Positions 17,130-25,815 of a stretch of DNA of 64,000 nt are shown piece after piece. Position 1 is the stretch's first letter. Each line of letters starts with the position of its first letter. The position numbers and the translations under genes were made by a program. The DNA lies in NCBI GenBank assembly GCA_963819905.1, contig CAWFXP010000007.1, positions 62,001-126,000 of the forward strand, given 5' to 3'. The stretch is from CAWCQC01 sp963819905. GTDB lineage: Bacteria > Actinomycetota > Thermoleophilia > Gaiellales > Gaiellaceae. The notes under the pieces are model-generated. The model did no database searches. It had not been told where the DNA came from and saw only the letters and a program-made list of their open reading frames with translations.

Positions 17130-18068
17130 CTACGCGTCTGCGCCCGGCTCGATCCTCTCCCGCAGCCCCTCGACCCAGTCGGTCGCCTCGCGCCAGGCCT
17201 TTCCGGCGGCGCTCCGGCGGGCGCGTCCGGCGTCGCCGACCGCCGCTCGTGGGTACGAGCCGAGGAACTTGACGCCGCCCTGCTTCGCGTGCAGGTTTCG
17301 CAGCGCGTCGGCGACCAGCTCGTCGGCGACGTGCCCCTCGCAGTCGATCGCGAAGCAGTAGTCGCCGAGGCCCGCCTTGGTGGGCCGCGACTCCAGCCGG
17401 CTCAGGTTGATGGCCCGGGCGGCGAACTCCTGGAGGATGCTGATCAGCGAGCCCGGCCGGTTCTCGCGCTGGAAGCAGACGATGCTCGTCTTGTCGTGTC
17501 CGGTGCGCGCGGGAACGCCGTGACCGAGGATCACGAAGCGGGTCGCGTTCTCGGGATGGTCCTCGATCTCCTCCGCGATCACCGACAGCCCGTTCAGCTC
17601 GGCGGCGAGGTGGGTGCCGATCGCCGCGAGGCCCTTCGCGCGCGAACGGGCAACCCGCTCGACGGCCCCCGCGGTCGAGTTCGCGGCCTCCACCGGGACG
17701 CGCGGCAGCCGGCGCCGCAGCCACTGGCGGCACTGGCCGGTCGCATACGGCAGCGACACCACGGTGCGCACGTCGGCGAGCTTCGTCCCGGCGCGCGCGA
17801 TCAGGTTGAGCGAGACCGGCCGCACGACCTCGCGCTGGATGAGGAGGTCGCTCTCGAAGGCGAGGGTGTCGAGGGTGATCGTGATCGAGCCCTCGATCGA
17901 GTTCTCGATCGGGACGATCCCGAGGTCGGCCTCACCGGTCTCCACCGCCGCGATCACGTCGGGGAGCGCGGTACGGGACACGAGCTCCGCCCCCGCGAGG
18001 TCGGCCTCGGACAGGAGCGCCTCCTCGGTGAACGTCCCGGCCGGGCCGAGGAAAGCGACACGGGTCAT
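17130..18068 (-). CDS. pheA: Prephenate dehydratase
   Basis: A 312-residue monofunctional enzyme of phenylalanine synthesis. FLGPAGTFTEEA opens the catalytic domain, IVPIENSIEGS is the conserved substrate loop, and ENATRFVILG carries the Thr-Arg-Phe catalytic motif. A C-terminal ACT domain with ENRPGSL and SRLESRP would bind phenylalanine for feedback inhibition. It converts prephenate to phenylpyruvate in the cytosol. It starts only 14 bases after the etfA stop, so it appears to be in an electron-transfer operon, an unusual neighbourhood for an amino-acid synthesis gene. Confidence 0.93.
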   Translation of the reverse strand: MTRVAFLGPAGTFTEEALLSEADLAGAELVSRTALPDVIAAVETGEADLGIVPIENSIEGSITITLDTLAFESDLLIQREVVRPVSLNLIARAGTKLADVRTVVSLPYATGQCRQWLRRRLPRVPVEAANSTAGAVERVARSRAKGLAAIGTHLAAELNGLSVIAEEIEDHPENATRFVILGHGVPARTGHDKTSIVCFQRENRPGSLISILQEFAARAINLSRLESRPTKAGLGDYCFAIDCEGHVADELVADALRNLHAKQGGVKFLGSYPRAAVGDAGRARRSAAGKAWREATDWVEGLRERIEPGADA

Positions 18069-18082
18069 CTCGGGAAGATCGC

Positions 18083-19023
18083 TCAGTAGAGCTTCTCGAG
18101 TTCCTCGGCGACGTCGAAGATGTCGGCGACGGCGCCGTAGTGCGCCGTGTTGAAGATCGCCGCCTCCGGGTCGGTGTTCACCGCGATGATCGTCCCGGCC
18201 GTCTTCATGCCGGCGAGGTGCTGCACCGCGCCCGAGATGCCGAACGCGAGGTAGACCTTCGGCTTGACCGTCTTGCCCGACTGCCCGACCTGTCGCGAGG
18301 CGGGCATCCAGCCGGCGTCGACGAGCGGCCGCGAGACGCCGAGGGTCGCGCCCATCTTCTCCGGCCAGCTCCTCGAACTGCTCGATGTTCTCCTTCTCGC
18401 CGACTCCACGACCGACCGAGAGGAGGAAGTCGGCCGTCGTGATGTCGACGTCGCCGCCCTCCGCCTCGACGAACTCGCGGTGGTGGCGATCGCGACGCGG
18501 GAATCGAGGCGTCGAGCGCGTTGACCGCGGCGCTGCCTGCTCCCTCGGCCGGCTGCCAGGTCGTTGCGCGCAGCATGAGCACCGTCGTCTCCTTGCCCGG
18601 GAACTCGAGCTCGGCGCGCACTTTCGCGCCGTACATCTCCCGCTCGGCGACGAGCACGCCGTCGTCCCGGACGGCCACCACATCCGACGCGAAGCCGAGA
18701 CCGAGCCGCGCCGCGAGCGCCGGTGCAAAGCCCATACCGCTGACCGTGAATCCCGTCAGGACGACGGACGGCTGCTTCGCCGCCACGAGCGCCTCCGCGG
18801 CGGCGACATAGGCGTCGGCCGAGAACTCGCCCTCGTCGACCGTGACGGTGACGACCTCGTCGACGCCGCTCACGTTCGCCTGATCTGCGACGGCCGCGGG
18901 ATCCCCGCCGACGACGCCGACGACCACCGGGCCCTCGAGCTCCGACGCGGCGTTGACACACTCGCGGGTGACGTCGCGAAGCTGCCCCTGAAGGTGCTCC
19001 GCGATGATGAGCGTGCCTGCCAT
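18083..19023 (-). CDS. etfA: Electron transfer flavoprotein alpha subunit, frame broken twice
   Basis: About 310 codons. The N-terminal domain (MAGTLIIAEHLQGQ onward) is in one frame to about 18500. The stretch VEAEGGDVDITTADFLLSVG follows in the next frame to about 18365, and the FAD-binding C-terminus (LAFGISGAVQHLAG, NTDPEAAIF) is in the third, ending at 18083. Both changes are +1. The second is explained by one extra C in GGCCGG near 18361-18366, which would restore LAEKMGATLG. With EtfB it shuttles electrons from dehydrogenases to a membrane acceptor. Its ATG overlaps the etfB stop. Residue conservation through all three frames argues for sequence error rather than decay. Confidence 0.85.
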
Positions 19024-19787
19024 CAGCGCATTTTCTCCTCGATCAGCTGCTTGATCTTCCCGGCCACCTCGGCGGGATCGGCGCCGAGCATCTCGGCGCC
19101 CTCTCCCTTCGGCGGCACGAACATCCGGCGGACGCGGGCGGCAGGCGCTCCGAGGTCGCCGGGCTCGACGACCTCGATCTCCTGCTGCTCGGCCTGCTTG
19201 ATCGCGCGAAGCGTTGCATAACGTGGCTCGTTGATCCCCGTCTGGATCGTGAGGAGCGCGGGCGTTTCAACCTCGTTGACGTCGATCAACCCGCCCTCGA
19301 GCTCGCGCTCGACGACCGCTTTCCCGGAGGCGGCGTCCCACTCGAGCTTCTTCACGACCGCGACGCGCGGGAGCCCGAGCAGCTCGGCCAGCGCCGTGCC
19401 GGTCGCCCCCTGCACCGCGTCCGAAGACTGCACCCCGCAGAGCACGAGATCGCCGCCCTCCCGCTCGACGACCGCGGCCAGGGCGCGGGCCGTCGTGATC
19501 GGATCGCCGGCCTCGATCTCCTCGCCGTCCACCCGGATCCCACGGTCGGCTCCCATCGCCAGGCAGCGCCGGAGCGCGTCCTCGGCGTCCTCGTCCCCGC
19601 AGGTGACGACGACCACCTCGCCGTCGCCCGCGGCCTCCTTGATCCGGACCGCCTCCTCGGTGGCGTAGGAGTCCCACTCGTTCAGCGCGAAGTCGAAGTA
19701 GTCGGGGTCGACCCCGCGCTCGTCCGGCGTGAACTCGACCTCGTCGCCGAGCACGGCGACTTGCTTGACACAGACGACGATCTTCAT
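19023..19787 (-). CDS. etfB: Electron transfer flavoprotein beta subunit
   Basis: A 254-residue EtfB. MKIVVCVKQV is the typical start, DEDAEDALRRCLAMGADRGI lies in the AMP-binding region, and the C-terminal arm includes PALLTIQTGINEPRYATL, the recognition-loop region of the family. GAGGGAGGAGC upstream of the ATG gives a strong ribosome site. The stop overlaps the etfA start (TGATG). The gene follows the TMADH-type flavoprotein after a 58-base spacer with a GC hairpin, an arrangement matching trimethylamine or dimethylglycine dehydrogenases with their dedicated ETF. Confidence 0.92.
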   Translation of the reverse strand: MKIVVCVKQVAVLGDEVEFTPDERGVDPDYFDFALNEWDSYATEEAVRIKEAAGDGEVVVVTCGDEDAEDALRRCLAMGADRGIRVDGEEIEAGDPITTARALAAVVEREGGDLVLCGVQSSDAVQGATGTALAELLGLPRVAVVKKLEWDAASGKAVVERELEGGLIDVNEVETPALLTIQTGINEPRYATLRAIKQAEQQEIEVVEPGDLGAPAARVRRMFVPPKGEGAEMLGADPAEVAGKIKQLIEEKMR

Positions 19788-19804
19788 GCTCCTCCCTCTG
19801 GCCC

Positions 19805-19828
19805 GGAGGGGCGGAATCCCGCCCCTCC
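19805..19828. repeat. GC-rich hairpin between the TMADH-type gene and etfB
   Basis: Arms GGAGGGGCGG (19805-19814) and CCGCCCCTCC (19819-19828) enclose a four-base loop. Almost the same stem recurs at 25763-25788. It could lower readthrough or protect the upstream message within the operon, and it may be a dispersed repeat. Confidence 0.6.
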
Positions 19829-19845
19829 AAGGCCTCGGTTCCCGC

Positions 19846-21965
19846 TCAGACGCTCGCCAGCTCGCGCTCGATGACCTTGCGCTCCCGCTTGAACGGCAGC
19901 GCGACGGCCGGATTGTCCGAGTCGATCTCGCGGGCGAGCCGGTGCCCCGAGAAGACGGCGTCTGCGATGAGGCGCGGGGCCTCGCAATCCCCGACACGGT
20001 AGAGGGCGTCGACGCCCTCCCCCTCAGGCCTTCGAGCCCGATGTCGTCCTTCAGCGAGCGGAAGAGCGCCTCGTTCGAGCGCCGCTGCGTCACGAGGACC
20101 ACCGAGTCGACCTCCCAGTCGTGCTCGTGGGCGTCCTCGTCGAAGACGTGCACGGACTTGACGTGCCCCTCCTCGATCTGCGTCGGGATGTGGTACGTCA
20201 CGATCTCGACCTTCAGCTTGTGGAGCTTGCGGTGCATGTTCGGCGCCTCGAGCGTGAAGTGCATGTACGGCCCGATGTGGCCGAGGTGCGTCATGAGCGT
20301 GACGTTCTTGCCCTCGGAGGCGAGCTTCTCGGCGATCGACACGCCCATGAAGTAGCCGTCGTTGTCGACGACGAGCGTCTTCTGGCCCGGAACCTCCTTG
20401 CCCTCGCTCATCAGCTGGTCGGGCGTGAGGACGAAGGGAAGCGACGCGTCGGCGCCGGGGATCGTGTCGTGGGTGCAGCCGTTCAGCCCGTTCGTCGCCC
20501 AGTAGGAGCCGGTCGCGCAGATCACGATCTCGGCGCCGTACTCGGCCACGCCCTTCGCGTCGAGCGTCGTCGACGGGATGAACTCGACGTTCTTCAGCTT
20601 GTCGATCTGGATCTTGCGGTAGTTGACGACGCGCGCCCACTCGCCCAGACCCGGAAGCTGCGGAATCCAGCGCATGATCCCACCCATGTCGTCCTGGGTC
20701 TCGACCAGGTGGACGCGCCGCATGCCCCGCTTGCCGAGGATCATCGCGGCCTCCATGCCGGCAGGGCCGGCGCCGACGACGAGCACGTCGTTGTCCGCGT
20801 TCTTCGCGGGCTCGAACTTCTCCGGGTGCCAGCCGCGGCGGTATTCCTCGCCGGCGCAGGCGTTCTGCGTGCAGATGAGCGGTGGGCCGCCGATCTCCCA
20901 GCGCGAGATGCAGACGTTGCAGCCGATGCACTCGCGGATGTCGTCGAGCCGGCCCTCCTCGATCTTCTGGGGCAGGAACGGATCCGAGATCGACGGGCGG
21001 CACGTGGCGATGATGTCGAGCGCCCCGCCGTTGATGGCTTCGATCATCGCATCGGGGCTCGTCCAGCGACCGACGCCCAGCACCGGCTTCGTCGTGACCT
21101 CCTTGATCCGCTTCTGCCACGGGATCGCACGCCCCGACTCGTAGAAGCGCGACGGGGTCGCGTCCTCGCCCCACTCCGCGATGCCCGACAGGTTGATGTC
21201 CCAGACGTCGACGAGGGGATCGGCCATCTGGGCGAACGGCACCGCGTCGCGCTCGAGCTGCGTCCCCGGCTCGCCGAGGAACATGTCGCACGAGAGGCGG
21301 ACCGCGATCGCCGTGTCGTCGCCGACGGCCTCCTTGACCTGCTCGATCGTCTCGAGCCAGAAGCGGGCGCGGTTCTCGATCGAGCCGCCGTACTCGTCCG
21401 TGCGCTTGTTGTAGAAGGGCGTCAGGAACTGCTGTGGCAGGTAGGAGTGCGAGCCGTAGACGTAGACGATGTCGAAGCCCGCGGTCCGGGCGCGCTTCGC
21501 GGCGTCGACGTACATCTGCTGAACGTCGCGGATGTCGTCCTTGTCCATCTCGATGCAGTACGTGAGGTGCTCGAAGTCGCTCGGGATCTGCGACGGGCCG
21601 CGCGGGACGCAGCGGGTCTCCATGCACGGCGCGTGCGGGCCCGCGTACCACAGCTCGCAGGCGGCCAGCGCGTCGTACTCGTGGAGCATGTCGCACATGA
21701 CCGAGAGGTTCTTGATGTCGTCGTCGTCCCAGAGACGCGCCGACACACGATGCGTGTCGTCGGACTCGGGCGAGATCGAGCAGTACTCCGTGCAGACGCC
21801 GCCGTAGCCGCCTTCGGCCTTCATCGCGCGGAAGTAGGCCTGGTTCATCGGCTTCTCGGAGCCGAAGCCGTTGCAATGCGGCACCTGGTAGAAGCGGTTC
21901 TTCATCGTCTTCGGGCCGAGCTGGATCGGCTCGAAGAGAATGTCGTACCTGGGGTCAGCAGCCAT
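19846..21965 (-). CDS. Trimethylamine/dimethylglycine dehydrogenase-type flavoprotein (one frame break)
   Basis: About 706 residues. An OYE-like FMN barrel (1-340), a 4Fe-4S site (Cys346, 349, 352, 365 in CIGCNVCISRW and PPLICTQ) and an ADP/FAD-like domain follow in order. Against the known trimethylamine dehydrogenase I see Cys31 (covalent FMN), Tyr61/Trp265/Trp356 (aromatic bowl) and Tyr170/His173/Asp268 (catalytic). The last 60 residues (GEGVDALYRVGDCEAPRL onward) need a frame change near 20025, equal to one missing base in a G-rich run. It should demethylate a tertiary methylamine, giving formaldehyde and electrons for ETF. DgcA (dimethylglycine) is the main alternative. AGGAGG precedes the ATG. 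Confidence 0.85.
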
Positions 21966-21995
21966 TCGGGCGGGCCTCCTTTGCATCACGCGAGT

Positions 21996-22031
21996 GGGAG
22001 CGATTCTACGACGCGACCGGCCTCGGCGCTC
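21996..22031 (-). promoter_or_regulatory. Candidate promoter of the TMADH-type/etf operon
   Basis: TAGAAT (22008-22003 on the minus strand) is a good -10 box placed about 40 bases before the ATG. No matching -35 is obvious. The 173-base spacer also serves the divergent aldehyde dehydrogenase gene. Confidence 0.3.
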
Positions 22032-22138
22032 CGGTGACGGTGGGCCTGCGCGAGCGCGAGGTGTCATGGCCGAACTCCGCCCCGCCGTTCTCCACGGGGC
22101 GGTACGCTCCGGGCGAACCAGCGAAGGAGGAGAGGACG

Positions 22139-23572
22139 ATGGCGGTGACGACCCGGAACGGCGCGTTCATCGGCGGCGAGTGGGTAGCCGGGGACGGCGA
22201 GGAGATCGAGGTTCGGAGCCCGGCCACGGGAGAGCTCCTCGGATCGGTGGTCTCCTCGACACCGTCGCAGGTCGACGCAGCGGTGCGTGCTGCGGGCGAA
22301 GCGTTCGTGACGTGGCGCAGGACGTCCGTGGTCGAGCGGGTCGAGATCTGCCGCCGCGCCTTCGTGCTCTGCATGGAGCGCAACGAGGAGATCGCACAGA
22401 TGATCTCGCGCGAGGTCGGCAAGACAATTCGCGAGTCGCGCGAGGAGATGGAGGAGTTCACCGTCGACCACTTCCGCCGCGCCTCCGAGGACGTGCTCCG
22501 ACACGCCGGCCAGGTGCTGCCTTCGACGCAGGAGCGCACGAACGCGAAGCGGATCCTGATCGTCCAGGAGCCCGTCGGCGTCGTTGCGGCCGTCAGCCCA
22601 TGGAACTTCCCGGTCGACATCGCCGGCATCCCGATCGTCTACGGGCTCGCGGTCGGGTGCACGGTCGTCTGGAAGCCCTCCGAGTACGCGCCGCTCTGCG
22701 CGAATATGTTCGCCGAGCTCCTGCACGACGCCGGCTTCCCGGCGGGCACGATCAACGTCGTGCACGGGCGCGGCGACGTCGGCCAGTCGCTCGTCACGCA
22801 TCCCGAGGTCGGCTCGGTCGTCTTCACCGGCTCCGTCGAGACGGGTGAGAAGGTGGCCCGCGACGCCGGCCTGAAGAACCGCGTGCTCGAGCTCGGCGGG
22901 AACGGCCCGCAGATCGTGCTGGCCGACGCCGACATCGACAAGGCCGCGGATGCCGCGATCGTCGGCTGCTTCTACCTGGCCGGGCAGTGCTGCACCGCGG
23001 CGGAGCGGATCCTCGTTCACGAGTCGGTGAAGGACGAGTTCCTCGAGGCCCTGCTCGAGCGGACGAAGGCACTCCGTGTCGGCGACCCGCTGGACGACGA
23101 GACCGATATGGGGCCGGTGTGCACGCAGGCCGTGCTCGAGCGGACGCAGGCTCACGTCGCGGACGCGGTCGAGCGAGGCGCCACCGTCGTCTACGGCGGC
23201 GGTCACGACGGCCAGTACCACGAGCCGACGATCGTCGACGGCGTCACGAGCGCGATGCGGATCGCGCAGGAGGAGACGTTCGGTCCGGTCGCGCCGATCA
23301 TGACGTTCTCGACTCTCGACGAGGCGCTCGCGATCGCGAACGAGACCGAGTTCGGGCTGACGGCCTCCGTCTTCACGCGCTCACTCCACGATGCGTGGCG
23401 CGCTGCCGAGGAGCTCCGCCACGGCACCGTCCACATCAACGAGACGACGAACTACTGGGATCAGCTCGCCCCGTTCGGCGGCGCCAAGAAGTCGGGAGCC
23501 GGCCGCGAGCTCGCCGGCTGGATCATCGACGCGCTGACCGAGACGAAGCAGATCTCGTTCGACCTCTCGTAA
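22139..23572 (+). CDS. NAD(P)-dependent aldehyde dehydrogenase
   Basis: A 477-residue member of the aldehyde dehydrogenase superfamily. SPWNFPVDIAG marks the coenzyme fold, RVLELGGNGPQIV holds the general-base Glu, and FYLAGQCCTAAERI holds the catalytic Cys (a Cys-Cys pair). The overall text is close to the succinate-semialdehyde/lactaldehyde group. GGAGGAGAGG lies before the ATG at 22139. It is divergent from the TMADH-type operon and could oxidise an aldehyde made by it, but formaldehyde is not a typical substrate of this class, so the true substrate remains open. Confidence 0.88.
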   Translation: MAVTTRNGAFIGGEWVAGDGEEIEVRSPATGELLGSVVSSTPSQVDAAVRAAGEAFVTWRRTSVVERVEICRRAFVLCMERNEEIAQMISREVGKTIRESREEMEEFTVDHFRRASEDVLRHAGQVLPSTQERTNAKRILIVQEPVGVVAAVSPWNFPVDIAGIPIVYGLAVGCTVVWKPSEYAPLCANMFAELLHDAGFPAGTINVVHGRGDVGQSLVTHPEVGSVVFTGSVETGEKVARDAGLKNRVLELGGNGPQIVLADADIDKAADAAIVGCFYLAGQCCTAAERILVHESVKDEFLEALLERTKALRVGDPLDDETDMGPVCTQAVLERTQAHVADAVERGATVVYGGGHDGQYHEPTIVDGVTSAMRIAQEETFGPVAPIMTFSTLDEALAIANETEFGLTASVFTRSLHDAWRAAEELRHGTVHINETTNYWDQLAPFGGAKKSGAGRELAGWIIDALTETKQISFDLS

Positions 23573-23614
23573 CTGCGGCGCCTGCCGCGACCGGTTCGGC
23601 CGGGCTGATCCCGC

Positions 23615-24835
23615 CTACCGGCCCGCAACCGGGACGACGGCCGCACGCGCGTACCGGAGGAGAATCGGCGCGGCGGCAAGGCCCGAGGCGAGAATCGCAA
23701 TCGCCATGCCGACGTAGAGCGCGGGCAGCGCGATCGTCTCTGACAGGGCGCTCGCGGCCGCCGAGCCGGTGGTCAGGGCAAGCATGATGATCATCCGCCC
23801 GAAGATCCCGACCGTCGCCTGTAGCTCGAGCGGGGCGCGTCGTTGGCGCTCGCCGATGTAGGCGGCCGTCGTCACCACTGTCGCGAGCTCGAGCACGCAG
23901 AACGCGACAAGCGCTACCGCGAGGCTCTCCGAAAGGCCGAACGCCGCGGCTGCGAGCGCTGCGAAAGGAATGCCGCCGACGAGGATCCGGAGGCCGCCGA
24001 CTCGCCGGTCGAGCGCCCCGACGATCGGTGGGGCGAGGACGCCCATCAGGCCGCCGGCGGCCACGATCGCACCGGCCGTGCGCGAGCCGAGCCCGAGCTC
24101 CTCGCGCAGGAACGGAACGGCGAGCGCCCAGGCCCCGGCGGCCGCAACGCTCCAGGCGATCCCGAGAAAGGTGACCGAGCGCAGCACCGGATCGCCGAAG
24201 ATCGTGGACAGGCCCGCCCGGACGATCTCGACCGGGCTGCGCCGCGTCTCGCTCGCGCTTCCGATCGCCCGCATCGCCCGGACGGCGACTGCGGCGATCA
24301 CCAGACCGGCGGCCTCGAAGACGAGGGCTCGCGCGGGTCCGACGAGCGTGATCAGCAGCCCGCCGAGCGCGGGGCCGGCCACCAGCCCGACCGCCCACGC
24401 GGCGCCCAGCGTCGCCTGTCCCTGAACGATGCGTGCCTTCCCGACGACGGTGACCAGGACGCCGAACACCGCCGCATCTGCGAACACCCGTCCGGCGCCG
24501 ATGGCAAACGCGGCCGCGAGCACGAGCCCGACCGGCGGCGCCCCGGCGAGCGTCCAGAGCGGTACGAGCAGGGCGACCAGGGCCTGCACGGCGTGCGAGA
24601 CCCAGATGATTCGCCGCTGCTGGAAGCGATCGCCCACGACCCCGGCGAGCAGGCCGAAGACGACGTACGGCAGCGTCGTGAGCGTGAAGACGAGGCCCGC
24701 GGCGGCGGTCGAGCCGTCGTTCTCGAGGACGAGCCACGGCAGCGCAACCGCTGCGATCCCGTGCGCCGCGAAGCTGAGCGCTTGCCCCGAGAGGAGCAGG
24801 CGGCCGTCCCGGGAGTCGAGCAGCGGCCCCCTCAC
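23615..24835 (-). CDS. Major facilitator superfamily exporter
   Basis: A 406-residue protein with about 12 hydrophobic segments spread over the full length, of the MFS_3/EntS-like kind. The loop between helices 2 and 3 has the form GDRFQQRRIIW, a reduced version of the MFS G-x-x-x-D-R motif. A GTG start at 24835 is used. The upstream universal-stress gene ends 73 bases before it on the same strand. EntS-type carriers export siderophores, drugs or metabolites; no substrate clue is present. Confidence 0.82.
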   Translation of the reverse strand: MRGPLLDSRDGRLLLSGQALSFAAHGIAAVALPWLVLENDGSTAAAGLVFTLTTLPYVVFGLLAGVVGDRFQQRRIIWVSHAVQALVALLVPLWTLAGAPPVGLVLAAAFAIGAGRVFADAAVFGVLVTVVGKARIVQGQATLGAAWAVGLVAGPALGGLLITLVGPARALVFEAAGLVIAAVAVRAMRAIGSASETRRSPVEIVRAGLSTIFGDPVLRSVTFLGIAWSVAAAGAWALAVPFLREELGLGSRTAGAIVAAGGLMGVLAPPIVGALDRRVGGLRILVGGIPFAALAAAAFGLSESLAVALVAFCVLELATVVTTAAYIGERQRRAPLELQATVGIFGRMIIMLALTTGSAAASALSETIALPALYVGMAIAILASGLAAAPILLRYARAAVVPVAGR

Positions 24836-24907
24836 AGGGACTTCGCCGCGGCTGCCGCGCGCGCCGTCAGGCCCGCGGGCAGGCTGAGCTCGAGCGGCAC
24901 CCGCCTG

Positions 24908-25375
24908 CTACTCGTTCGTCCACACGAGGCAGACGCACTCGCGGCGGATGCGCTTCGCGATCCGCTTGAACGACCATCTGCTCATCTGGCGGCGATCCGA
25001 GCCGAACACGACGAGACCGACGCCCGTCTCTCGGATGACCTCGAGCGCGGCGCGAACCGGCTTCGGATTGTGGAAGACGAGCTGCGTCACTCTGACACCA
25101 AGGCGTTTCGCGGACAGGCCAACCTCGTCCGCGTCGTTTCGGGTGATCCGCTCGCCGAACGATCGAGCGACCTGCAGGCCCGGCGTGCCGACGCCGATCG
25201 GTACGGCCATGCAGATATAGAGCTCCGCGCCGGTCTCCACCGCAGTCTCGATCGCGAAGTCGGCCGCCGTCCGGTCGAACGGCACGTCGATCGTGAGCAG
25301 CATCACCGGCTTCACGTCCTGCGCGACGCCGGTCTCGACCGGAGCCCGCGGGCGGTCGAGCGTCTGCGAGCTCAT
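24908..25375 (-). CDS. Universal stress protein family (UspA-like)
   Basis: A 155-residue protein with the alpha/beta UspA fold: VMLLTIDVPFDRTAADFAIE at the start, a central helix-strand repeat, and VGLVVFGSDRR near the end. The usual ATP-binding G-x2-G-x9-G-S motif is only partly kept, so nucleotide binding is uncertain. Its ATG overlaps the stop of the upstream zinc-ribbon membrane protein (ATGA), and an in-frame longer start lies inside that gene. Coupled translation with a membrane protein suggests an envelope-linked stress role. Confidence 0.75.
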   Translation of the reverse strand: MSSQTLDRPRAPVETGVAQDVKPVMLLTIDVPFDRTAADFAIETAVETGAELYICMAVPIGVGTPGLQVARSFGERITRNDADEVGLSAKRLGVRVTQLVFHNPKPVRAALEVIRETGVGLVVFGSDRRQMSRWSFKRIAKRIRRECVCLVWTNE

Positions 25376-25731
25376 GGCTCGCTGGCTTCCAGCTGCAGCG
25401 CCACCGAGTCCCGCGCGCTCCGCAGGAGCCACCGCTTGCGGTACCACTTCCCGAGGAAGAGGAACCAGACCAGGGCGGCCAACGGCAGGCCGACCATGAT
25501 GCCCCTCAGGCCCCAGAGAGCGAAGGTGAGCACGCTCACGCCGGCGACGAAGATCAGCCCGAGCGTCAGGTAGAGCCGGATCCTCGCCTGCTTCGCCTGG
25601 ACGTGGGCGAACCGCTCCGGCGGAAGCGTTGAGGTGTCGTAGTGACGCCCGCAGCCGCAGTCGACGCTGTCACCGAGATCCGCCGAGTGCGTCTCTCCGC
25701 ATTCGCACCTGATGGTGATCGGGATCGCCAC
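25372..25731 (-). CDS. Zinc-ribbon plus two-helix membrane protein, unknown function
   Basis: A 119-residue protein. The N-terminus has a compact four-cysteine motif, RCECGETHSADLG followed by VDCGCGRHYD, that looks like a rubredoxin-type zinc knuckle. Two hydrophobic helices follow (about 52-70 and 76-94), then a basic tail. It is translationally coupled to the universal stress protein gene. I do not recognise a named family. A metal-sensing or scaffold role at the membrane is possible but unproven. Confidence 0.65.
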   Translation of the reverse strand: MAIPITIRCECGETHSADLGDSVDCGCGRHYDTSTLPPERFAHVQAKQARIRLYLTLGLIFVAGVSVLTFALWGLRGIMVGLPLAALVWFLFLGKWYRKRWLLRSARDSVALQLEASEP

Positions 25732-25762
25732 GGCCTCCGCCGATTGTACTCCCGGACAAAGC

Positions 25763-25788
25763 GGAGGGGCGGGTCGCCCCGCCCCTCC
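25763..25788. terminator. GC hairpin between the zinc-ribbon gene and the permease gene
   Basis: Arms GGAGGGGCGGG (25763-25773) and CCCGCCCCTCC (25778-25788) with a four-base loop lie 27 bases past the permease stop on the minus strand. It may terminate permease transcription. The stem matches the hairpin at 19805-19828 nearly base for base. Confidence 0.5.
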
Positions 25789-25815
25789 CAGGAGCTCGTG
25801 GTCTCTCGGCCGCGG

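Noticed and set aside
19023..22067. Apparent single gene fusing the TMADH-type protein to EtfB
   Set aside because: The joining stretch is an out-of-frame reading of the flavoprotein's own C-terminus and the spacer. EtfB has its own ATG and ribosome site.
24836..24907. A 22-codon GTG-started frame between the universal stress protein and MFS genes
   Set aside because: Ala-rich, no ribosome site and no similarity; too little to call a gene.
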